DNA of 27,654 nt, from positions 1-27,654 of the forward strand of contig CADCXC010000015.1 in NCBI GenBank assembly GCA_902806595.1, given 5' to 3'. This document shows positions 18,724-27,654 of this stretch, piece by piece (position 1 is the stretch's first letter; every line of letters starts with the position of its first letter). The translations under genes were made by a program, and so were the position numbers. The notes under the pieces are model-generated. The model was not told where the DNA came from. It ran no database searches and saw nothing but the letters and a program-made list of their open reading frames with translations. Source of the DNA: Pyrenopolyporus hunteri. Its lineage: Eukaryota; Ascomycota; Sordariomycetes; Xylariales; Hypoxylaceae.

Positions 18724-19813
18724 ATGAAGTCACTATTCAGCACGATGGCCAAATCTGTCTCACGTTCGAAGCGATTCGCCCCGCTCAGGGACGCCACAGC
18801 TGAACACCATGAGTTACCCAGGTTACAAGGAGTGATATTCGACGTCGACGGTACGCTCTGGTAAGTGTCGAACATCAGAGTTCAGTAGATTTTCACTTCG
18901 CCATTGAGGGGGTAAGAGATATCTTAAGAAAAACTCGTGACGGCCGTTACATTTAAGATGAGAGCATACGAGATTCTACGGCCTAAAACCGGCTCTTATA
19001 TACCACTCGGGAGCAGATACTATCTCAGTACAAGACCATACTAACCCCCTCCCTCCCAGCCAACCTCAAAACCACATGTTCACGCAAATGCGCGCGGCGC
19101 TGCAAATCCCCGCCACCGTCGACATCCTCGAGCACATCTACGCGCTGCCCACGGCCGCGCAGCGCGAGTCGGCCATGGAGGCCGTGCGCGCCATCGAGCG
19201 GCGGTCGATGGTCGAGCAGGAGGCGCAGCCCGGGCTCGCGCGGCTCATGGCCTACCTCGACGCGCGCGCGTGCGCAAGGCATCTGCACCCGCAACTTCGA
19301 GGCCCCGTCGCCCACCTGCTCGGCAAGTTCCTCGCCGGCTCCGTCTTCCACCCCGTCGTCACCCGCGACTTCCGCCCCCCAAGCCCGACCCCGCCGGCTT
19401 GCTGTACATAGCGCGGACCTGGGGCCTGGTCAGGCGCGTGCGGGGCCCGCGGGACGAGGACGCGGTGAGGGGCGTCTTGCGGGAGGGGCGGGCGCGGGAG
19501 TATGGGGAGTGCTGGTGCTGGTGCTGGGGGGGATGGTGCGGAGGTGAGGAGTAGCGAGCGCGAGAGAGAGGGTGCTGTGGGACGTGATGGTGGGCATTTA
19601 AGCGAGGTGGGCGATGCGTCGAGGCTTATTATGGTTGGGGATTCGATCGACGATATGACGGACGGGCGACGCGCAGGCGCTGCTACGGTGCTGCTGGTCA
19701 ATGAGGCGAATCAGCACCTGGCTGAGCATGAGCACACCGACTTGGTGATTGAGCGTCTGGATGAGCTAGTCGATGTGCTGGATCGCGGCTTTGTCGGTAG
19801 GGAAATACATTAA
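18724..19813 (+). CDS. HAD-superfamily hydrolase, several frame breaks
   Basis: This is a phosphatase-like enzyme of the haloacid dehalogenase superfamily. Exon 1 (18724-18860) ends with motif I, GVIFDVDGTL; the nucleophile is Asp40 and the acid/base Asp42. A 199-bp intron (GTAAGT donor, CTAAC branch, TCCCAG acceptor) leads to exon 2 at 19060, which reads CQPQNHMFTQMRAAL. The conserved Lys is in PPKPDPAGLLYIAR (about 19376-19415) and the metal-binding acidic motif is MVGDSIDDMTDGRRAG (about 19628-19680). The stop is at 19811-19813. Four one-base deletions (near 19266, 19277, 19303 and 19378) and one further shift (19500-19560, in a GC-rich low-complexity insert) break the frame. All motifs survive, so sequence error is at least as likely as a pseudogene. 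Substrate unknown. Confidence 0.72.
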
Positions 19814-20487
19814 CACCTTTAGCTTAAAATTTACATTAGAGGGCTTATCTTAATCGGAATACTGCAAGAGGGTGCGTATGGGTGTTATGTTGTGTGCCGA
19901 TATTTGAAAGCTACTGGGTCGTGGATACAGGGTCTAAACAACGCTCATCAGCAGCTGTAGTCTTCGTATAACCGGGCTTACTCGATATTGGGCCTCGAGC
20001 ATGACGGTTATCCTTTGGGTAAAACACTCATTAAGTAGAATACTAGACTTATCACCCGTTAAGGGGATTGCTACGGACACGCAATAGTTAGACGTCCTCA
20101 TCATTTGATTACCTAGGTATCTTCTCGAATTTGTACTAGGAGCCATTCGGCTCGTCTCGACCAGATCGTTAATTACGTCAGGTATTTAACGCTTGTTACT
20201 TTCCTCCAGATCGCTTCATCTAGCCTCCTTCTACCATTCCCCCCTCGAAAAGTGTTCGATGTACTCTCTTTGATATGAGGCATGCTTTAGGGCACGTAAG
20301 AGAGATGAGGACTGGTATATATGGGATGAAAGTCAATGCGCTAAGCGATGCAGACGCTGGCAGTTGTACTCCTCGGTTTGGGTAGAACTAATATGCTCAA
20401 AAAGCCGAAACTACCTAGGTAGGCATAAGCCTGTGCGGTAGACGAGACGGTAGGGGACGGATGGTTCACGGGAGACGTGGTGCAATT
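19814..20487. other. intergenic between convergent genes
   Basis: The HAD gene (plus) and STE7 (minus) converge here. No gene is seen. Two tacctaggta-type motifs occur at 20110-20119 and 20411-20423. Confidence 0.6.
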
Positions 20488-22221
20488 TTATCGAGATGCA
20501 TATCCTGCGCCTCCATAACCTCCATTCGACGGAGGGCCGAATGTCGCCTGCCGTCTGTTTTCCTTTCGCAGCTCATCGGGCGTCTCTTTCCTTGGGGGAG
20601 GCGGCGGCAACGGTCCACCAGGTGCGGGTCTGACCGGTAAGGCGAACGTAGATCCGCCGGTCGGCTGTGAGAGGTCCGCCGTCGTGATTTTGGGTATGGA
20701 CCCGGACGTCGCGGCTCGTTGTCCGAGCCCGGGATGGTGAACGGCGGAGGCGGACGAACCGGAGGCACGACCGAGACTTCCCGCACCGTTTCTCGTGGGC
20801 GATCGGTTCTGGGCGTGGCCTTGATCTCTCGGCGACGCAATGGCACCCGCGATCGGAATCTCTCCGGAAGTCGGCGTATAAGCAGCGTTACCGTCGTTTT
20901 GGAAAGTAGGGGACTCGCTAGACCGTAAGAGATCACGAGTAGCCGGTGAAAGTTGAGGCACCAAATGCGATTTGCGGTTGTCTTTCTCCATAAGTCCGAC
21001 AGCCCATTCCCTCAAATCTACTGGTGTTCGTTTCGCCGCCTGAACAAACGGATCTCGATCCTACATATCGTTAGCGCTGACACCAGCCGTTGGACCAACC
21101 ATTAATTCGGTTCAGAAAATTATTACTCACCCAGAGTTCCTGAGGTGTCGGGCGCTCGTCGGGATCCTTCGATAAACATTTCTGAATCATATCTTCCAGT
21201 ATCGACGGGAACGCGTCGCTTTTGGGAAGTTTTGGAGCAGGCTCGTGCACGATCTGCTGGAGGAGATCCAGGATACCAGCAGGTGCGCCGTCGCCGTCCG
21301 ATAACTGTTCACTAGCAAATGGAAATTTGCCAATAGCCAATTCCATTATGGACAGACCGAAGCTCCACACATCTGACTTAACCGTGTACTTCTCGCCCTG
21401 AATTCGCTCGGGCGCCATGTAAGTCGAGGTTCCGACGAAGGTATCGGCGATGGAGTTAACTAGTTCGCCGGATACGCCAAAGTCGCAAAGCTTAATGTGT
21501 CCTCTGGAGTTTACGAGTATGTTGGAAGGCTTGATGTCTCGGTGCATAATGTGTAGCTTCGAGTATAAGTAAGTCAGACCACCCAGTGTTGCTTCGGCGA
21601 TCTTGCCGAGTACGTCGACGCGAATCGGTCCAAAATGGCGCGACACTCTGTCCAGAGATCTATGATCATCCCGTTAGAATCATAATATTTTTTGTTTCAA
21701 CCCGATCTCGCTTACCCGACGTCCATATACTCCATGCACATTATGACATCGTTGTGATCGTTCAGGAAAGCGCCGTAGAAAGTGACGATGTAATCGGAGT
21801 GGCAACCGTGCATGATTTGGAGTTCGCGCACAATTCGCTTTCGAAGCTCCTTTTTGGCCTCGACGTGAATGACCTATGTTGTGATTAGTGTCTATCCTCG
21901 TGACTCGTTCATCAAAATAAATACCTTTCGGGCCATCGTGGTTCCGGTGGGCAAATGCTTAACCTTACTAACAGTGCCTCCATTTCCTGAACCAAGCTCT
22001 TTCACGATCTCGATATCCTCTTGTTTGAGGTCCAGATTAAACTCTATGCCGATTTCGAGCTGAGCCTCCTGGCCAACTTCCTCGGCTCTCGATCCACCGA
22101 AACCCCAGCCCGACTGGCGATCGTTATTCGACGATGCGGACGGTTTCGGGGCGGCGGGGGTTAAGGCTAGGCCCTTGACATTCTTGCGCTTCATAGAGCG
22201 CGGGGCAAAGGCGTCGGTCAT
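20488..22221 (-). CDS. STE7: STE7-type MAP kinase kinase
   Basis: This is the dual-specificity kinase that phosphorylates the Fus3/Kss1-type MAP kinase in the mating, filamentation and host-infection cascade of fungi. Four exons (22221-21925, 21873-21716, 21659-21131, 21060-20488) with introns of 51, 56 and 70 bp and clear CTAAT/CTAAC branch sites give 518 residues with no break. Residues 10-20 (MKRKNVKGLAL) fit a MAPK docking site: basic cluster then L-x-L. The glycine loop GSGNGG is at 77-82, the ATP-binding Lys at 99, HRDIKPSN at 191-198 and DFG at 211-213. The activating phosphosites SIADT are Ser221 and Thr225, followed by the APE-type MAPE motif. The C-terminal tail is Ser/Pro-rich with PPPPPP. 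The opening MTDAFAPRSMKRKNVKGLALTP matches the filamentous-fungal MEK2/Mst7 group. Length is as expected for the family. Confidence 0.95.
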
Positions 22222-22401
22222 GATGTACGAGCCCGTAGGGTTACTCTGAGATGTCTAGGATTTGAGGTGCGGGAACTCGCACGCTATGCAGGATACTTAA
22301 GACGACGGTTTCGAGCTGGGCGCGAATCGGAGGTGGCCAGGCGATTTACATGTCCGCCGACAATGGCCTAGTTCGTGGTCGTTGGGTATCGTTTTCGGCG
22401 T

Positions 22402-22426
22402 TGGTCCAATGTGGTCCAATGTGGTC
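22402..22426 (+). repeat. 10-bp tandem repeat with CCAAT boxes near STE7
   Basis: The unit tggtccaatg occurs twice and is followed by tggtcc, so ggtcc recurs three times at 10-bp spacing and CCAAT twice. It is about 180-205 bp upstream of the STE7 start codon. One helical turn of spacing would place bound proteins on the same face of DNA. A HAP-complex (CCAAT-binding) role is inference. Confidence 0.5.
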
Positions 22427-23461
22427 CGCGGCGCCTATGTATAGGTATCTTCGCGCGTAGATCTGTATGCCCCTCACGGACCCCGAAGTTAGAAAATCAA
22501 TCGAAACCCGGCCTGAGACCCGTGTTCCTTTCTCTTCTTTTTCTTTTTTTTCTCCCGCTCCCCTTCAGGAGTAAGTATTGTAACAGCTGTATGACTATGC
22601 ACTATTATGCAATACACCGAGAAAGGGTCCACGGGTATAGTAGCCGTCAAGAAGCCGCCAACTGATTCAAGTCTGCAGATGGAATGATTCGGTGTTGTGA
22701 GAGGGAGATGCAGGAAGATGCTGCTGTGCAGGGAGGTACGAAGACGTAGGTAGTAGTGAGTACCTACATGGGGAGAGAGTAGCAGTATTGAGTTAGGTAG
22801 TGGTGCTAGGTCAGGTAGGGTAGTTGGTAGTGGGGACCACGGCTAGTTTGACCGACTATACCGAAAGGAATCTAGGCCACCATCTAAAGTATCGTTAGAT
22901 AACTTAGGCGGTACTTTGAAATACCTATGGAAATTCAATGACTCCAGGGAATTTCGTCTAACCGTTGAGAGAAGACGAAAATCGACAACTTAAGTTGGTA
23001 AGCAAGGGGGAGGGGAGGAAACCACTAGATAGGAGACAAAGTAGTTTGGGTCAAGTGAATCTTTTGATCGTTCTCACTGGAGAGCGATGGTTTGACGATA
23101 TATACAGTACCCAGAGAGGTACCTACATATCTCGGCCCTTTGGTACTGTAAACGTAGGATACCTTGTATCAAACGTAGTAGAGGCGCCCAAGTGGGATCA
23201 GGGTGGGTGAGGGTGAGTGGGATATGTTCATGTACAGGATTGGATGATGGGATGGATGGCGAGTGTTACACAAGAGTAGAGGTATGTCAAGTAAATCTCC
23301 CTCAGGTACTACTAATAATAATAACAGGTAATAATGAAAATGAAAAATGGAGATGGAGATAGAGATGGAAATGGGTACTTGCCTGAGCTATCAAGATTCG
23401 AAAATCAGAGGCTGCGGGCTGTTTCTAACACAAAGTTAGCTGCTATTGTCCGGAGACGTAC

Positions 23462-23488
23462 GTGAGGTATGTGAGGTATGTGAGGTAT
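23462..23488 (+). repeat. 9-bp tandem repeat, three copies
   Basis: The unit tgaggtatg is repeated twice exactly and a third time with one end mismatch (tgaggtatc). No function is suggested by its context. Confidence 0.7.
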
Positions 23489-25478
23489 CGTTTCTGCATA
23501 CATTGCATGTAGGTATGCAAGAAAATCAATAGAACCTCTATATGCAGTCAAGGCTTACCCAATAACTAAGGTGATTGGCCTTTCGCGTATAAAGGACAAT
23601 GAGCTGCAGGTGATATTGACAGCCGCCTGTAGACGATCGCTACAGGAAATAAAGCAGGAATCGCGGCAGTATAAGAATCTGGCGGGAAACCGGGTCTTAG
23701 AAGCGTTAAGTGTTCGTGTTTGACACAAAGGAGTGGGAGTACTAGAGATGGATCGATCATGCTACGTAGGAGATTTTGAGACTTGAAACCACATCGTCGT
23801 GCTTTGGTTCAAAGCGTCTAGGGACGTGATATGAGTGGAAGAGTGTAAGAGGAGTGGTTCTTGTTGAGGTTGGCTGTGGCTGGAAGCCTTCAAGTTTCCA
23901 CTAAATAGATCAGCATCTAGTATACTCTACTTATGACTCTGACTATAAGTTGCAGCTGTGAGCAAGTACTGACTACCTAGAATAGGGGCCTGGCGGAGAC
24001 CGCGGGGCTCGACCTTGCTAGAAAGGGATGTACCTAACAGCACCTAGCAGCAGCTTGCGTACGTAACATACATAATTAGAATCTCACCATCCTACATACA
24101 TTATTTGTACGTTGACTGGGAATTGGGCATTTTACATATATTAATATGTCAAGGCGCAGATACAACTTTACAACTCCAATGTGTCATTCATTTATTAGCA
24201 GGCGTTCCCGGATGACGTTTTTCAAATCTCGCTTTCAGAACGAGATCTATTTTTCTATGCAAGTTCTACAATACAGTCAGAACCAAGTAGATTCTTGCCA
24301 CCCCTTTTCATCATGGCCTTCCTTTACATCAGGCCAGGCCCATAGTCATCTGAAAAGACCCTTCGACTAGTATCCCTTTCATCTACTCCATACGCTCGGT
24401 TTTTGGGGCTAATGCATCCTACCGTCTTGAAGCACACGTTTATCCACCCTGGTTGCTCCAGATTCGCTATGGCCCCTACCTGTTTGGGGTCACAGTCTAG
24501 CAGACAAATTCGGCGCGTCACGTCAGGTAGATATCATGATTGGTCAGCCGGCCCTTAACCGATGCCATATATAGGTAGTTGCCTTTAGATCCCATTAATT
24601 TTTGACCACTCACGCACATAGCTCAGTAGAATGCGTTGAACAATCTGCCCAGTTTTGTAGGTGCTGTCCTAGTTTTGCAAACAGCTTCTACTATGTCCTT
24701 AAGCAATATAAATTTTCGGTTTATCTTGGGTTGAAGAGCGAAGCAACTTTGGAATCTCATAAAACTCCATGAAACCTACAATATATTTAGTACTTTTAAT
24801 ACCTAAGATATTCTGGTGGTTTTCGCAATCCGCATGAGAATCATGGACATGATATACTCGGTCCAAACAAGACTATGCAATGTTGTGTCCTGCGATGATA
24901 CCTATGTACCTATAATCATCGAGCTAGGTAAGCACCTACCTATAAAGTGAATTACCTAGGTCCCTAACTCCGGCTCTGGCATATGCTGAAAGAGCCAACC
25001 TAACTAGATGATTACCTAATGGTGGTCACTTTGATCCCTAAGAATTGTACCTGGGTATCTAGGTACAGTATATTGTACCTAACCGCTGGTACATGTAGCC
25101 CGTGCATCTCAACTTGCGATTTCACCTGGAAGCTTTATTACATGTATCTACCAAGGTACCTATGATTTCATAGTTGGTACCTAGGTACACGTAAAGTACT
25201 CCCATAGATAAGCAGACGGAAGGCAGCCAAATGAATGCTTCAGCCACATCAACTTGGGAATTCTCATTAAGCTTTTAAGTCACAAAAGTACCTACCCATG
25301 TTGACTCCAAGAAATCTTGTATATTGAGAATCTTCCCATAATGCTATCCATCAATGAATTCCAGCGATGTTTATCTCAATCATTTATGATATTGTTGCTA
25401 ATTCAATTCATCATATTATCTGTGGCGCATGGCACTGGATGTGGCTGGGCCACTCCACTATCAGCTATCAGTGTAGCT

Positions 25479-25571
25479 CACGTGATAAGTGGGTCCCTCA
25501 CCGTCTCTCCCCTGTCTAAATTTCTCAGCGCTGCTAGATTCTCAGCCAATCCAACACAGCTCTTGTCCAAT
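25479..25571 (+). promoter_or_regulatory. SPT6 promoter elements: E-box and two CCAAT boxes
   Basis: A CACGTG palindrome (25479-25484) followed by GATAA, and two CCAAT boxes (25546-25550 and 25567-25571), lie 260-360 bp upstream of the SPT6 ATG. CCAAT pairs are common in fungal housekeeping promoters. Use of these sites is inferred from motif and position. Confidence 0.5.
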
Positions 25572-25641
25572 CGCGAGGCTGGCAGTCGACGCGATCTAAA
25601 TTTCGTACCTTCCCAAGGCTAAGGCAACTTCGACGTTTAGT

Positions 25642-25693
25642 CATTCCATTCTTCGCCTTTTTCCTTACCTTTTCTCTACCCTTTTCATCTGCT
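25642..25693 (+). promoter_or_regulatory. CT-rich tract before SPT6
   Basis: A pyrimidine-dominated run (ttcgcctttttcctt and similar) lies about 140-190 bp upstream of the SPT6 ATG and ends in ctcaaaactc. CT-rich stretches just ahead of transcription start sites are typical of filamentous fungi. Confidence 0.45.
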
Positions 25694-25834
25694 CAAAACT
25701 CTTAGCGGGGTCCAGCGCCGCAATAATCTTTACCAACTTTATCAAGTTCATCTTGTTTCGATTTAATACTTACCTGGGTACCCTTCAATCATTAAACCCG
25801 CGCTTACCTCCTTTCCATCCCGAGTTTCATCAAT

Positions 25835-27654
25835 ATGAGCGGTTCCATGCGAGACCTAATCTCGGGCGAAGCCGAGCTCGACGACGAGGAGGATGATGAA
25901 TCCTTTGACGAAGAGACCGGTGAGACCCGAGAACGATCTCGGAACCGAGACCAGGATATGGACGACTCGAGTGAAGAGGACGAGGATGACGAGGATGAAG
26001 AAGAGGCGCGAAAGGTAATCCATCCCCCGGACCATCCCGCTTACCGCTATACCCGCAGACCCTATTCTACCAGACGACTGACTATTCGTTATTCTATAGA
26101 TCCGCGAAGGCTTTATCGTTGACGAGGACGAAGATGAAGATGAAGATCAAGTTGAGGATGATGACGAGCGTCGCAGGCGAAGAAAGCGCAAGCGCCGACA
26201 GGAACGTGAGGAGGAAGCCCAGCTGGATGAAGAGGACCTTGACCTAATCGGCGAGAGCATTCCCGAATGGGAACGAAAGCAGCCTTCGCAGGTACGATAT
26301 GCCACCAATCCCGAGATCGAAACTATCTTATTCTGACGCGTCTTACTAGGGAAAATTCAAGAGACTCAAGCGCGGTCACCGCGATGATGACGCCCGCGAA
26401 ACGAACGCCGTGGGCTCGATGACATGTTTTCCGATGAAGACGACGAGGTTGCGGACGACCAACACTACTCGCGTCCTAGTCACCGCGCTGCTGCGGGCGA
26501 GTTCGATGATTTCATTGAGGAAGACTTCCCCGAGGATGAGGACGAGCGCATGCGCCAGATGGAGGATATGGAGGTTGCCCGTCCACGAGATAAAGGCATA
26601 GCCGGACGCATTGTCGACCGAGCCGGACTAGATAAAGATGCTCTAGAAGATATGGAGGCCATCTTCGGAAATGGCGAGGACTATCAGTGGGCGTTAGATC
26701 TAGAAGAGGAAGAAGAGGGAGAGGAGAAAGAGCAAACTCTCGAGCTCAAGGACGTCTTTGAGCCCTCGCAGTTGGCGGAGAAACTCCTGACCGACGAGGA
26801 CAACGCCATTCGTTTCACGGACGAACCCGAACGATTCCAGCTCGACCGCAAGCCCTTCAAGCACCTCAATATCCAAGGCGAACAGTTTAAGGAGGAGATA
26901 CAGTGGATAGCTGATCTGATGTGGCCGAAAAGCAACTTTCCGGCGACCTGCATGGTCCCTTTCAAAAGCCGTCGGCAAGGTGCTTGAATATTTCGTTCTT
27001 GAGGATCTCGAAGTACCTTACGTCTTCCAGCATCGCAAAGACTACCTCATCCACGCCCGCAAAACTCGCAATCCCGACCGTCTCGACGACCCCGAAGCGC
27101 CAGAATACATTGTCAATGCCGAGAAGTTACTCACCCAAGATGACCTTTGGCGTATCCTTGAGCTTGATATCAAGTACCGATCGCTTTTCGAGAAACGAAG
27201 CGTCCTTGAGAAGACTTGGGATAACCTACGAGAAGTCGCACAGGTGAACGACGACTTGATCCCGGAGATGTTAAATCAAGCTGTCACAATGGAGGAGCTC
27301 CAAGACCTGCAAGATTACATCAACTTTCAATACTCCGCCCAGTTAAGGGACGTAGCTGTCGTGAATGGCGTCGCTAAGGGGACTAAACGTCCGGGTGCTA
27401 AGTCGTCCATTTTCGAACGGGTCCGCAAGAGCAACGCGTACAAGTTGGTGAAGGCTTACGGTATCTCCCCGGACCAGTTAGCTAGGAATGCTTCTCTTTC
27501 TAGAAGCGAGAAGGTTATTTCAGATGACGAGCAAAGTCTGCCTATCGACCTTGCGGATCGCCTCACAGATAGCGATTTCCCAACTGGTGAGCAAGTCTTG
27601 TACCAGGCAAGACACATGTACGCGGAGGAGCTCTTCATGAGCCGAGAATGCGGA
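25835..27654 (+). CDS. SPT6: transcription elongation factor SPT6, N-terminal part
   Basis: SPT6 is a histone chaperone that travels with RNA polymerase II. Exons are 25835-26014, 26100-26291 and 26350 onward; introns are 85 and 58 bp and all junctions are phase 0. The start MSGSMRDLISGEAELDDEED opens the acidic N-terminal region, followed by IREGFIVDEDED, the basic RRRRKRKRRQ-like stretch, LDDMFSDEDDEVADD, EFDDFIEEDFPEDEDE and GNGEDYQWALDLE. From 26980 to the window end the frame is open (VLEYFVLEDLEVPYVFQHRK to MSRECG). About 600 residues are visible; the YqgF, HhH, S1 and tandem SH2 domains lie mostly beyond the window. Three one-base deletions break the frame near 26403, 26929 (A run) and 26964 (A run). 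SPT6 is essential in yeast, so these are probably sequence errors. Confidence 0.93.

Larger units (their letters stand above)
22222..25834. other. 3.6-kb intergenic region, STE7 to SPT6
   Basis: This long stretch lies between two divergent genes and should hold both promoters and 5' UTRs. I see no supported gene. Near STE7 there is a CT-rich tract (22520-22565) and a triple ggtcc repeat with two CCAAT boxes. The middle (22680-23400) is purine-rich on the plus strand with short repeats such as gagatg and tgaggtatg. The right half (24880-25200) is AT-rich and crowded with acctaggta-type motifs. An unannotated non-coding RNA cannot be excluded. Confidence 0.55.

Noticed and set aside
14285..19813. 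Possible secondary-metabolite cluster around the GliT-like gene
   Set aside because: Neighbours are a coiled-coil protein and a HAD hydrolase; no NRPS, PKS, P450, transporter or methyltransferase is present.
24608..24670. tRNA-like words (tagctcagta)
   Set aside because: No acceptor stem, anticodon arm or T-loop (GGTTCRA) can be folded around it.
25317..25622. 101-codon frame with a hydrophobic stretch upstream of SPT6
   Set aside because: It overlaps the E-box and CCAAT boxes of the SPT6 promoter and has no family resemblance; likely chance.

Overview
The window looks like nuclear DNA of a filamentous ascomycete (Pezizomycotina, most likely Sordariomycetes). Genes carry short introns (mostly 50-110 bp) with GTRAGT-like donors and CTAAC/CTAAT branch sites. 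Two genes are recognisable as conserved fungal orthologues: the STE7-type MAP kinase kinase and the N-terminal part of the transcription elongation factor SPT6.

Layout. 1-6221 is a broken Ty1/copia LTR retrotransposon in an unusual order: reverse transcriptase (C-terminal part) and RNase H, then two directly abutting 199-bp LTR-like repeats, then gag, protease, integrase and the N-terminal part of reverse transcriptase. An 82-84 bp stretch of the RT gene is present at both ends, so the block reads like one full element unit opened inside RT. 7422-9867 holds a three-finger C2H2 zinc-finger protein gene with a C-terminal coiled coil and one long (579 bp) intron. 9868-14284 is a gene-poor stretch with one short, decayed RT-like reading frame. 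14285-15705 encodes a thioredoxin-reductase-like (GliT-type) flavoprotein with a CPWC redox pair and a hydrophobic N-terminus. 16405-18194 (minus) encodes a 551-residue coiled-coil protein. 18724-19813 is a HAD-family hydrolase gene with several frame breaks. 20488-22221 (minus) is the complete four-exon STE7 kinase gene. A 3.6-kb intergenic stretch separates it from SPT6 (25835 to the window end, partial).

How the genes relate. I see no operon, biosynthetic cluster, defence system or other obvious multi-gene system; the host genes look like independent loci. The flavoprotein resembles enzymes of the gliotoxin self-protection type, but no partner biosynthetic gene is beside it.

Caution. SPT6 (essential in yeast), the HAD gene, the flavoprotein gene and the zinc-finger gene all contain single-base frame breaks. 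Nearly all behave as one-base deletions and many sit in or beside short homopolymers. STE7 and the coiled-coil gene are clean. This suggests residual assembly error, so frameshifts in this window, including those in the retroelement, should not be taken alone as proof of pseudogenes. No CRISPR array, rRNA or convincing tRNA was seen.
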